Source: Pseudomonadota bacterium
GTDB lineage: Bacteria > Pseudomonadota > Gammaproteobacteria > Burkholderiales > Ferrovaceae
Reading direction: 5' to 3'
Assembly: GCA_021850135.1 (NCBI GenBank)
Contig: JAJZRV010000009.1
Span: forward strand, 1 to 44,567
Length of the DNA stretch: 44,567 bases
Shown in pieces: positions 1 to 7,615 of this stretch. Position 1 is the first letter of the stretch, and the number at the start of each line of letters is the position of its first letter. A program made the position numbers and the translations under genes. The notes below the pieces were generated by a model. The model ran no database searches. It was not told the DNA's origin and saw only the letters and a program-made list of their open reading frames with translations.

Positions 1-552
1 GACAGCGCGGGCATTCTTGCCACGGTGGAGGCCGTCAAGGCCCGTTTCGGTGCCATCAGCATCCTGGTCAACAACGCGGGAGTGACGCGCGACATGCTGG
101 CCATGCGCCTGCGAGACGAGGACTGGGACGAGGTGCTGGACACCAACCTCAAGTCGGTTTTTCAGCTGTCACGCGCGGTGATGCGGGACATGATGAAAGC
201 CCGCACCGGACGCATCATCAATATCGGCTCCGTGGTCGGCACGACCGGCAACGTGGGCCAGAGCAACTACGCTGCCGCCAAGGCGGGGCTTGTGGGAATG
301 ACCAAATCCATGGCGCGCGAGCTCGGCAGCCGCGGCGTCACGGTCAATTGCGTGGCGCCGGGGTTCATTGATACGGACATGACCCGTGGGCTGGAAGATT
401 CGCAACATCAGGCCTTGCTGACCGCAATTCCCTTGGGTCGGCTGGGCAAACCGGAGGACGTGGCACATGCTGTGGCGTATCTTGCGTCTCCCGGAGCGGC
501 GTACGTCACTGGCGCCACGCTTCACGTCAACGGCGGCATGGCCATGGATTGA
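1..552 (+). CDS. fabG: 3-oxoacyl-[ACP] reductase FabG, 5'-truncated by the window edge
   Basis: NADPH-dependent reduction of 3-oxoacyl-ACP in the cytosolic type II fatty acid synthesis cycle. The reading frame is open from base 1, so the N-terminal cofactor-binding glycine motif lies outside the window. Visible short-chain dehydrogenase marks are the NNAG motif, the Ser of IINIGSVVG, the catalytic YAAAK pair and the C-terminal INGGMAMD-like end (here VNGGMAMD). The next genes are acpP and fabF, the classic fab order, which separates FabG from the many other SDR enzymes. A 94-bp gap with a small hairpin lies before acpP. Confidence 0.95.
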   Translation, partial: DSAGILATVEAVKARFGAISILVNNAGVTRDMLAMRLRDEDWDEVLDTNLKSVFQLSRAVMRDMMKARTGRIINIGSVVGTTGNVGQSNYAAAKAGLVGMTKSMARELGSRGVTVNCVAPGFIDTDMTRGLEDSQHQALLTAIPLGRLGKPEDVAHAVAYLASPGAAYVTGATLHVNGGMAMD

Positions 553-556
553 AGCC

Positions 557-572
557 CCTGCCCCAGGGCAGG
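557..572 (+). other. Small GC hairpin between fabG and acpP
   Basis: Arms CCTGCC (557-562) and GGCAGG (567-572) pair perfectly around a 4-nt loop. No T-run follows directly (the nearest is around 607-613), so this is not a standard intrinsic terminator. It could slow or process the fabG-acpP transcript, since acpP is generally expressed far above its neighbours. An extended -10-like TGCTACACT lies at 592-600 without a convincing -35. Confidence 0.3.
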
Positions 573-646
573 TGATTCGGAGGGCGTGATCTGCTACACT
601 ACGCCTGTTTTTTTGGTACACCTTATTAGAAGAAGGACCTCATCAA

Positions 647-886
647 ATGTCAAATATTGAACAGCGAGTCAAGAAAATCGTTTCGGAACAACTGGGCGTC
701 AAGGAAGAAGAAATCCAGAATTCGTCGTCCTTTGTAGACGATCTGGGGGCTGACTCGCTCGATACCGTTGAACTGGTGATGGCTTTGGAAGAAGAATTCG
801 AATGCGAAATTCCCGATGAAGAAGCCGAAAAAATCACGAACGTTCAACAGGCTATCGACTACGTCAATAGCCACCTCAAGTCGTAA
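647..886 (+). CDS. acpP: Acyl carrier protein
   Basis: Carries growing acyl chains on a 4'-phosphopantetheine arm in the cytosol. The 79-residue, strongly acidic protein contains the invariant [11 protein letters not shown] segment, with the Ser of DSL as the prosthetic-group site. Length and sequence are typical of bacterial AcpP. It lies between fabG and fabF. An AGAAGGA-type ribosome site lies a few bases upstream of the ATG. Codons are AT-richer than in the surroundings (GAA and AAA dominate), as expected for a highly expressed acidic protein rather than for transferred DNA. Confidence 0.97.
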   Translation: MSNIEQRVKKIVSEQLGVKEEEIQNSSSFVDDLGADSLDTVELVMALEEEFECEIPDEEAEKITNVQQAIDYVNSHLKS

Positions 887-959
887 TCTGCAGTCAGAAT
901 AGTCCTGCATGGGCAGACAGCTTGTCTGCCCTTCTGACTTTTATGGGAGCACCGATCGC

Positions 960-2201
960 ATGTCACGCCGTCGCGTAGTGGTTACCGGACTGGGGATCGT
1001 CTCCCCCGTCGGAAATACGGTTTCTGAAGCCTGGGCCAGCATCAGCGCAGGAAAATCCGGAATCGGACGCATCACCCGTTTTGACCCCGCCAGTTTCCCC
1101 AGCCAGATCGCCGGGGAAGTCAAAAATTTTGATCCCGCACAGTTTCTCAATCCAAAGGAAGTCCGGCGCATGGATGTGTTCATCCATTTCGGGCTGGTTG
1201 CGGCCATGGAGGCCCTCAAGGACTCCGGCATCGAGGCCAATCCTTCCTACGCAGAACGCGCTGGCGTATGCATCGGTTCGGGCATTGGCGGCCTGCCCAT
1301 GATCGCGGACACGCATTCGGCCTATCTGGAAGGCGGGGTGCGCAAGATTTCGCCGTTCTTCATTCCCGGCAGCATCATCAACATGATTTCGGGCAACCTC
1401 TCCATCATGTACGGGCTCAAGGGTCCCAACCTTGCGCTTGTCACCGCCTGTACCACGGGCAATCACAGCATCGGCGAGGCGGCCCGCATCATCGAGTACG
1501 GTGATGCGGACGTCATGGTGGCCGGCGGTGCCGAATCTGCCGTGCACGAACTGGGCATCGGCGGCTTTTGTGCTGCGCGCGCGCTCAGCACGCGTAACGA
1601 CCAGCCCGAAGCGGCAAGTCGTCCCTGGGACAAGGACCGGGACGGTTTCGTCATGGGTGAGGGTGCCGGCGTTCTGGTTCTGGAAGAACTCGAGCATGCC
1701 AAGGCGCGTGGCGCCAGGATCTACTGCGAACTGTCCGGTTACGGCATGAGCGCAGACGCGCACCACATCACTGCTCCGCCCGAGGATGGCGATGGCGCCC
1801 GGCGCAGCATGATCAACGCGCTGAAAAATGCGCGCCTGAATCCCGATCAGGTGGATTACATCAATGCCCACGGGACTTCCACGCCCCTGGGCGACCTGGG
1901 GGAGACCATCGCGGTCAAGCGGACTTTTGGCGAGCACGCCAAAAAAGTGGCGGTCAGCTCCACCAAGTCCATGACAGGTCATTTGCTGGGTGCTGCCGGC
2001 GGCATCGAAGCGGTTTTTGCCGTCCTCGCCATTCACCACAGCATGGCGCCGCCCACCATCAATCTGGATCACCCCAGTCCCGAATGCGACCTGGATTATG
2101 TGCCGAACACGGCACGCGCCATGAAGATCGACGTGGTGCTCTCCAATTCATTCGGCTTTGGCGGCACCAACGGCACCCTGATCTTCCAGCGCCTGCGTTA
2201 A
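960..2201 (+). CDS. fabF: 3-oxoacyl-[ACP] synthase II
   Basis: Condenses malonyl-ACP with acyl-ACP to elongate fatty acids. The ATG at 960 (MSRRRVVVTGLG) is preferred over the in-frame ATG at 909, because homologues begin at this beta-strand and GGGAG lies about 10 nt upstream. This gives 413 residues, the usual length. The catalytic triad is visible as ACTTGNHS (Cys), NAHGTSTPLGD (His) and STKSMTGHLLGAAG (Lys/His). The C-terminal NSFGFGGTNGTLIF motif is intact. mltG follows after 9 nt; the pabC gene often found in that slot is absent. Confidence 0.97.
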   Translation: MSRRRVVVTGLGIVSPVGNTVSEAWASISAGKSGIGRITRFDPASFPSQIAGEVKNFDPAQFLNPKEVRRMDVFIHFGLVAAMEALKDSGIEANPSYAERAGVCIGSGIGGLPMIADTHSAYLEGGVRKISPFFIPGSIINMISGNLSIMYGLKGPNLALVTACTTGNHSIGEAARIIEYGDADVMVAGGAESAVHELGIGGFCAARALSTRNDQPEAASRPWDKDRDGFVMGEGAGVLVLEELEHAKARGARIYCELSGYGMSADAHHITAPPEDGDGARRSMINALKNARLNPDQVDYINAHGTSTPLGDLGETIAVKRTFGEHAKKVAVSSTKSMTGHLLGAAGGIEAVFAVLAIHHSMAPPTINLDHPSPECDLDYVPNTARAMKIDVVLSNSFGFGGTNGTLIFQRLR

Positions 2202-2210
2202 CCCGGGAAC

Positions 2211-3197
2211 GTGCTACGCCCGATCATTCGCGGTCTCGTTGCAGCGCTTGTCCTATGGCTGGCGGTCTTTGCCCTCTATCCGCTCAGACTGCCAGCCACC
2301 CCCTTCCAGTACGAACTCAAATCCGGCAGTACCCTGCGTTCGGTGGCCCATGACCTGAAGGAGCGGGGCATCCTGTGGGAGCCCTGGTCCTTCACGCTGG
2401 TGGGGCGTCTCATGGGGCAGCAGGGCAAAATCAAGGCTGGAAGTTACGAGTGGGACGCACCCTTGACGGCGTTGCAGCTGCTCAACCGGATGACGCGCGG
2501 CGATTCGGTCCAGAGCGAGGCCAAGCTGATCGAGGGGATGACCTTTGCCCAGTTCAGGGCCGTGCTGGATGGCAACGAAGACCTGCGCCACCTGACCACC
2601 GGGCTGTCGGAACGGGACATCCTGGGGCAGCTGGGCGGCGATGCCACATCCGCGGAGGGGCAGTTTTTCCCGGACACCTATTTTTTCAACAAGGGTGGCA
2701 CCGACCTCGACATCATGAAGCGGGCCCATAGGGCCCTGGTGCAGCGGCTCAACGCCGTCTGGAGCCATCGCGCGGCGGGGCTGCCCTATGAACAGCCCTA
2801 TGAGGTCCTGATCATGGCCTCCATCATCGAAAAGGAAACGGGCAAGGCGGAGGAACGCCCGATGATTGCCGGCGTCTTCATCAACAGGCTCCAGCAAGGG
2901 ATGAAGCTGCAAACCGATCCGACCGTGATCTACGGCATGGGTCGCCGCTTTGACGGCAATATCCGCAAGCGCGACCTGCTCGCCGACACCCCTTACAATA
3001 CCTACACCCGGGCAGGCCTGCCGCCCACGCCGATTGCCATGCCCAGTTTTGCAGCACTGGAGGCTGCCGTACATCCTGCAAGCACCCGGGCACTGTATTT
3101 TGTTGCCAAGGGGGACGGCACCCACCAGTTTTCAGAGACGCTCGCGGAGCACAACAAGGCGGTCGTAAAATACCAGCTCAAACACAATGGATCATGA
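2211..3197 (+). CDS. mltG: Endolytic murein transglycosylase MltG (YceG family)
   Basis: Inner-membrane lytic transglycosylase thought to cut nascent glycan strands and so end peptidoglycan polymerisation. It has 328 residues, one N-terminal membrane helix (about residues 8-24) and a periplasmic YceG domain. The catalytic segment ASIIEKET is at residues 203-210, followed by ERPMIAGVFINRL and LQTDPTVIYGMG. Initiation is at GTG 2211, nine bases after fabF, with a poor ribosome site, so translational coupling to fabF is likely. The gene ends in an ATGA overlap with tmk. Confidence 0.93.
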   Translation: MLRPIIRGLVAALVLWLAVFALYPLRLPATPFQYELKSGSTLRSVAHDLKERGILWEPWSFTLVGRLMGQQGKIKAGSYEWDAPLTALQLLNRMTRGDSVQSEAKLIEGMTFAQFRAVLDGNEDLRHLTTGLSERDILGQLGGDATSAEGQFFPDTYFFNKGGTDLDIMKRAHRALVQRLNAVWSHRAAGLPYEQPYEVLIMASIIEKETGKAEERPMIAGVFINRLQQGMKLQTDPTVIYGMGRRFDGNIRKRDLLADTPYNTYTRAGLPPTPIAMPSFAALEAAVHPASTRALYFVAKGDGTHQFSETLAEHNKAVVKYQLKHNGS

Positions 3198-3811
3198 CGA
3201 CAGGAAAATTCATTTCTCTTGAAGGGATCGATGGCGCGGGCAAAAGCACGCATCTCAATCCCATCGCCGAATGGGTGCGCGCCCAGGGCCACGAAGCGCT
3301 CGTAACCCGGGAGCCGGGCGGGACCCCGCTGGGCGAGTCGCTGCGCCAGCTGTTGTTGCACCAGAGCATGGATCCGGACACCGAAGCACTGGTCATGTTC
3401 GCGGCGCGCCGGGAGCATGTGGTGAACGTGATCCGGCCTGCGCTGGCGCGCGACACCTGGGTGATCAGCGACCGCTTCACCGATGCCAGTTTTGCCTATC
3501 AAGGGGGCGGTCGTGGCGTGTCGCTCGCGCATCTTCGCTACCTGGAATCGTGGGTCGAAGGCGGCGTGCATCCCGATCTGACCCTGCTGTTCGATCTCGA
3601 CCCCCAGGAGGCGCGCAACCGCGTGCTGAAGGGAACGCCGCACCCCGACCGCTTCGAAAGGGAGCAGGATGCCTTTTTCCGCAACGTACGCGCCGCCTAC
3701 CTGGCCCGTGCCGCTGCCGAGCCCGGGCGCTTTCACATCCTGGATTCCAGCCAGACCCCCGACGCCATCTTTGCGCAGGTTCGCCAGGCACTCGACGCAC
3801 TTTTGCCATGA
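3194..3811 (+). CDS. tmk: Thymidylate kinase
   Basis: Phosphorylates dTMP to dTDP in the cytosol. The 205-residue protein has the P-loop GIDGAGKST near residue 12, the TREPGGTPLGE substrate segment, the DRFTDASFAYQGGGR motif and a lid region with HPDRFE. It is joined to mltG and to holB by 4-nt ATGA overlaps, so mltG, tmk and holB are translationally coupled. The order mltG-tmk-holB is widely conserved in proteobacteria. Confidence 0.96.
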   Translation: MTTGKFISLEGIDGAGKSTHLNPIAEWVRAQGHEALVTREPGGTPLGESLRQLLLHQSMDPDTEALVMFAARREHVVNVIRPALARDTWVISDRFTDASFAYQGGGRGVSLAHLRYLESWVEGGVHPDLTLLFDLDPQEARNRVLKGTPHPDRFEREQDAFFRNVRAAYLARAAAEPGRFHILDSSQTPDAIFAQVRQALDALLP

Positions 3812-4797
3812 TCCATCCCTGGCAGGCCCCCCTGTTTGCCCAGTTGGCGAGCCGACGCCAGCATCTGCCGCATGCATTGCTGTTGCACGGACGAGCAGGG
3901 CTGGGAAAAACCGACTTTGCCCTGCATTTCGCGCAAAGCCTGCTGTGCGAAACGCCGCAGGCTGACGGCGCTGCCTGCACCCGGTGCGCCGCATGCGGGT
4001 GGTTCGAGGCAGGGCACCATCCCGATTTTCGCTGGGTCAGCCTGCAGGAAGAGGACGCCTCCGAAGAGGAGGGCCCTGGCGAAGGAAAAACCAGAAAGGC
4101 GCCCACCCAGATCACGGTGGATGCCATTCGTGCGCTGTCCGGATTCATGACCACCAGCACGCATCGCCAGGGAAAGCGCATCGTTTTGATTGCGCCGGCC
4201 GACGCCCTCAACGTGAACGCGGCCAACGCATTGCTCAAGACGCTTGAAGAGCCCCTGCCTGGAACGCTGTTTTTACTGGTCAGCGACGAGCCGGGGCGGC
4301 TTGCGGCCACCATCCGCAGCCGTTGCCAGAATGTGCGCTTCAACCTGCCTCCGGTGGCGGAGGCCCAGGCCTGGCTTGCAGCGCAGGGTGTCGAATCGGC
4401 GCCGCTGTTTCTGGCACTGGCCGGGGGGGCGCCCCTGGAGGCCCGGCGGCTTGCCTTGCAGGATGCGGGACAGCGCGCGGCCCTGTTGCAGCTGCTGTCG
4501 AATCCGGCGGCGTCGCTGGGCCAGCTGTCCGAGCAGGCCGCCAGGATGCCCACGCCCGAGTGGATTGGCTGGCTGCAGCGTTGGGCCCACGATCTCCTGG
4601 AGCAAAAGCTGGCGGGGCAACCGCGCTATCACCTCGATTTTTCCGAAGCACTGGCGCGCATGGCGCAACGGGCAGACCTCTACGATTTGCTGGCCTGGGA
4701 ACGTCAGTTGCGAGACGCCCGACGTCTGGCCAACCACCCGCTCAATGCGCGCCTCCTGGCCGAGAGCTTGCTGGTCCCAGGTCTCGCCATGCGATAA
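3808..4797 (+). CDS. holB: DNA polymerase III delta' subunit
   Basis: Component of the clamp loader that opens the beta clamp. The ATG at 3808 overlaps the tmk stop and gives 329 residues beginning MIHPWQAPLF; longer in-frame extensions run back into tmk and are rejected. Visible marks are the degenerate P-loop HGRAGLGKTD, a four-Cys zinc module (LCE...CTRCAACG), the AAA+ sensor segment NAANALLKTLEEP and the SRC motif in IRSRCQNVRF. In many gamma- and betaproteobacteria a pilZ gene follows holB; here only 26 nt separate it from tatD. Confidence 0.93.
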   Translation: MIHPWQAPLFAQLASRRQHLPHALLLHGRAGLGKTDFALHFAQSLLCETPQADGAACTRCAACGWFEAGHHPDFRWVSLQEEDASEEEGPGEGKTRKAPTQITVDAIRALSGFMTTSTHRQGKRIVLIAPADALNVNAANALLKTLEEPLPGTLFLLVSDEPGRLAATIRSRCQNVRFNLPPVAEAQAWLAAQGVESAPLFLALAGGAPLEARRLALQDAGQRAALLQLLSNPAASLGQLSEQAARMPTPEWIGWLQRWAHDLLEQKLAGQPRYHLDFSEALARMAQRADLYDLLAWERQLRDARRLANHPLNARLLAESLLVPGLAMR

Positions 4798-4823
4798 TCC
4801 CCTTTTTTCCAGGAAGCCTGCCC

Positions 4824-5588
4824 GTGTTTGTGGATTCGCATTGCCATCTGGATTTTCCTGAACTCCGCGCCGATCTGCCCGCCATTGCAGACGCCATGGC
4901 CGCCAATGCGGTGACCCATGCATTGTGCATTTCGGTGGAACTGCCCACCTTGCCGGCCGTTCTCGAGGTGGCGCAATCCCATCCCCGCTGGTACGCCACA
5001 GCCGGCGTCCATCCCGATTATGAAGACACCCACGAACCCAGCGTCGAAGAACTGGTTGCCTGGGCTGGCCAGCCCAAGGTGGTGGGCATCGGCGAGACCG
5101 GTCTGGATTACTACCGGCTGACCGGCGACCTGGAATGGCAACGCGAACGCTTCCGGACGCATATCCGTGCGGCGCGCCAGGTGGGAAAGCCGCTCATCAT
5201 CCACACCCGTGCCGCTGCAGAGGACACCCTGCGCATCATGGCTGAAGAAGGGGCCGATGCGGTGGGCGGGGTCATGCATTGCTTCACCGAAACGGAATCG
5301 GTGGCGCAGGCGGCGATGGAAATGGGGTTTCTGATATCATTTTCCGGAATCGTGACGTTCAAAAATGCCCTGGCGTTAAAATCCGTGGCGCAACAGATTC
5401 CGCTGGAGCGGATGCTGATCGAAACCGATTCGCCCTATCTTGCACCCACGCCCTACCGGGGTAAAACCAACCAGCCGGCCTATGTCCGGCATGTGGCCGA
5501 GGAAATTGCCAGGCTTCGAGACGTCGACGTCGCACTGATCGGCGAGCATACTTCCAACAACTTTTTCAACCTCTTCAAGGTGTCTTGA
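4824..5588 (+). CDS. tatD: TatD-family metal-dependent hydrolase / DNase
   Basis: Member of the amidohydrolase-fold TatD/YcfH family, 3'-5' exonucleases acting on damaged DNA and RNA. Start is GTG 4824 (VFVDSHCHLDF), which matches the conserved N-terminus and gives 254 residues. Metal ligands are visible as DSHCHLDF, GETGLDYYR, IIHTRAA, MHCFTE and ETDSPYL. The position after holB makes it the YcfH-type paralogue. The stop overlaps the next start as TGATG, so the downstream cytochrome is probably in the same transcript. Confidence 0.9.
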   Translation: MFVDSHCHLDFPELRADLPAIADAMAANAVTHALCISVELPTLPAVLEVAQSHPRWYATAGVHPDYEDTHEPSVEELVAWAGQPKVVGIGETGLDYYRLTGDLEWQRERFRTHIRAARQVGKPLIIHTRAAAEDTLRIMAEEGADAVGGVMHCFTETESVAQAAMEMGFLISFSGIVTFKNALALKSVAQQIPLERMLIETDSPYLAPTPYRGKTNQPAYVRHVAEEIARLRDVDVALIGEHTSNNFFNLFKVS

Positions 5589-6115
5589 TGAACCAGGAAA
5601 AATACGGCACGACGGCGATCACCCTGCACTGGTTGGTGGCACTGCTGATCGTCATCGCATTTTCGGTGGGCCACTACATGGCGGACCTCGATCTCTCCCC
5701 CTGGAAGCTCAAGGTATTTGCATGGCACAAATGGGTCGGAGTCACCATTTTCGGGCTGGTATGCTTCAGGATTTTCTGGCGGGCTACCCACGCCGCGCCG
5801 CCCCTGCCTCGCGGCATGGGCGAATTGATGAAGAAACTCTCGGGGCTCGCCCACTTCGCCATTTACCTGCTGATGCTGGCCATTCCCCTGACCGGGTGGC
5901 TGCACAGTTCAGCTGCCGGAGTGACCGTGGTGTATTTCAACGTATTGACGCTGCCCGATCTTGTGGGTAAGGACAAGGCGCTCTCCCACCTCTTCAAGGA
6001 AATCCACGAATCGCTGAATTGGGCGCTGCTGGGTCTCGTGATCCTGCACGTGGCTGCGGCACTCAAGCACCAGTTCGTGGATCGGGACAATCTGCTCAAC
6101 AGGATGCGCTGGTAA
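5588..6115 (+). CDS. Cytochrome b561 family membrane protein
   Basis: Small diheme b-type cytochrome of the inner membrane, 175 residues with four predicted helices (about 13-32, 48-67, 88-110, 140-160). Histidines that can bind heme are visible in ITLHWLVALL, VGHYM, FAWHKWVG, GLAHFAIYL and VILHVAAALKHQ. It belongs to the YodB/YceJ branch that moves electrons from ubiquinol. The YceI gene follows directly with no spacer (TAA then ATG), the same pairing as yceJ-yceI in Escherichia coli. The ATG at 5588 is favoured over an upstream TTG. Confidence 0.88.
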   Translation: MNQEKYGTTAITLHWLVALLIVIAFSVGHYMADLDLSPWKLKVFAWHKWVGVTIFGLVCFRIFWRATHAAPPLPRGMGELMKKLSGLAHFAIYLLMLAIPLTGWLHSSAAGVTVVYFNVLTLPDLVGKDKALSHLFKEIHESLNWALLGLVILHVAAALKHQFVDRDNLLNRMRW

Positions 6116-6670
6116 ATGAAAAATACAGGCCTACGCGTTGCACTTGCTCTTGCGTCCCTTCTGTTCCTGGGTACGGCAGCGGCAGGGGGGATCGTGGCGG
6201 AGAAAAGCACCCTGAGCTTTGTGGGCAAACAGCTGGGCGCCCCGGTGGAGGGGCGCTTCAAGCGTTTTGATGCCGACATCGTTTTCAATCCCGCAAATCT
6301 GGCGCAAAGCCATGCCAGGATCACCATTGATCTGGACAGCATCGACCTTGCCTCGGATGAGTCCGAAAGCGAAATCAAGGGCAAAAGCTGGTTTAACGTG
6401 AGCGCCTTTCCCAAAGCCGTTTTCGAATCCACGGCATTTCGGGCGCTGGGCGGCGATCGCTACGAAGTCAGCGGCCGGCTGAGCATCAAGGGCGTCACAC
6501 GAACCCTGTCGGTTCCCCTGCAGTTCCGTACCGTGGCCGGTGTGCGTACGGCCGAGGGCAGCGTGGAACTCCACCGTTCCGACTTCAAGGTGGGCGAGGG
6601 GGTCTGGGCCGATCCGGATTCGGTGGCCGAAGCGGTCCAGGTCCGCTTCAAGATGACGCTCAAACCCTAG
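6116..6670 (+). CDS. YceI-family periplasmic lipocalin-like protein
   Basis: Secreted protein of the YceI family, whose beta-barrel binds polyisoprenoid or quinone-like lipids. It has 184 residues with a signal peptide (about residues 1-23, ending LGTAAAGG). Family marks include STLSFVGKQLGAPVEGRF, KGKSWFNVSAFPKAVFES and SIKGVTRTLSVPLQF. It starts immediately after the cytochrome b561 stop codon, so the pair is one unit, probably handling an isoprenoid electron carrier at the periplasmic face. The exact ligand cannot be told from sequence. Confidence 0.88.
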   Translation: MKNTGLRVALALASLLFLGTAAAGGIVAEKSTLSFVGKQLGAPVEGRFKRFDADIVFNPANLAQSHARITIDLDSIDLASDESESEIKGKSWFNVSAFPKAVFESTAFRALGGDRYEVSGRLSIKGVTRTLSVPLQFRTVAGVRTAEGSVELHRSDFKVGEGVWADPDSVAEAVQVRFKMTLKP

Positions 6671-6706
6671 GATTCAACGCGCATTTCATTTGTGGAGCTT
6701 GCATTG

Positions 6707-7612
6707 ATGTCTGATCTTTCCTCTTCCAAAACTCCGGTCGCCTTTCTGGGACTGGGCGTCATGGGTTTTCCGATGGCCGGACATTTGCACGGACGCGGCT
6801 ATCCCGTCACGGTCTATAACCGTAGCGCGGACAAGGCGTCGCGCTGGACATCCAGTCATGCGGGTGGCCAGTCGGCTGCAACCCCCGCCGCGGCGGCCCG
6901 GGCAGCACGAGTGGTGTTCATGTGCGTGGGCAACGACAATGATCTGCGCAGCGTGGTTTACGGTCCCGAGGGGGCCCTTGCGGGACTGCAACCAGGTGCC
7001 GTTCTGGTGGATCACACCACGGCTTCTGCCGAAGTGGCTCGCGAGATTGCCGAGGCCTGCGCGCGCCAGGGCGTGCGCTTCATCGACGCGCCCGTTTCGG
7101 GAGGCCAGGTCGGGGCGGAAAAGGGGCAGCTCACCATCATGTGTGGCGGCGACGAGGCCGTGTTCAAGGAAGTGGAGCCCCTGATGACGGCCTACGCCAA
7201 GGCGGTCACCCTGATGGGGCCGACGGGTTCGGGGCAGTTGACCAAGATGGTCAACCAGATCTGCATCGCAGGCCTGCTGCAGGGGCTTGCCGAGGCGCTC
7301 AATTTTGGCGAGCGTGCGGGACTCGATGTGCCGCGCGTGCTCGACGTCATCTCCAAAGGGGCGGCGCAATCCTGGCAGATGGATAACCGGGGCCGCACCA
7401 TGGCTCAGGACCAGTTTGATTTCGGTTTTGCCGTGGACTGGATGCGTAAGGATCTGGGGTTGGTCATTGCCGAAGCCAAGAACAACGGGGCACTGCTGCC
7501 CATGACCGCCCTGGTGGATCAGTTCTATGCTGAAGTGCAGGGCATGGGCGGAGGGCGATGGGATACCTCGAGCCTGATCCGGCGTTTCAGGCAAAACAGG
7601 ACATCCTCCTAA
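6707..7612 (+). CDS. 3-hydroxyisobutyrate dehydrogenase-family (beta-hydroxyacid) dehydrogenase
   Basis: NAD(P)-dependent beta-hydroxyacid dehydrogenase of 301 residues. It has the Rossmann motif FLGLGVMGFPMAGHL, the substrate-binding DAPVSGGQVGAEKGQL and the catalytic Lys in LTKMVNQICIAG. The family includes 3-hydroxyisobutyrate dehydrogenase, tartronate semialdehyde reductase and succinic semialdehyde/glyoxylate reductases; the substrate here is undetermined. The ATG at 6707 has GGAG nine bases upstream, favouring it over the GTG at 6692. The molybdenum hydroxylase gene begins 3 nt after its stop, so co-transcription is very likely. Confidence 0.85.
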   Translation: MSDLSSSKTPVAFLGLGVMGFPMAGHLHGRGYPVTVYNRSADKASRWTSSHAGGQSAATPAAAARAARVVFMCVGNDNDLRSVVYGPEGALAGLQPGAVLVDHTTASAEVAREIAEACARQGVRFIDAPVSGGQVGAEKGQLTIMCGGDEAVFKEVEPLMTAYAKAVTLMGPTGSGQLTKMVNQICIAGLLQGLAEALNFGERAGLDVPRVLDVISKGAAQSWQMDNRGRTMAQDQFDFGFAVDWMRKDLGLVIAEAKNNGALLPMTALVDQFYAEVQGMGGGRWDTSSLIRRFRQNRTSS

Positions 7613-7615
7613 GCC

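Noticed and set aside
4323-4823. N-terminal extension of tatD into holB
   Set aside because: The open frame runs back into holB coding sequence. The conserved TatD N-terminus starts at the GTG at 4824.
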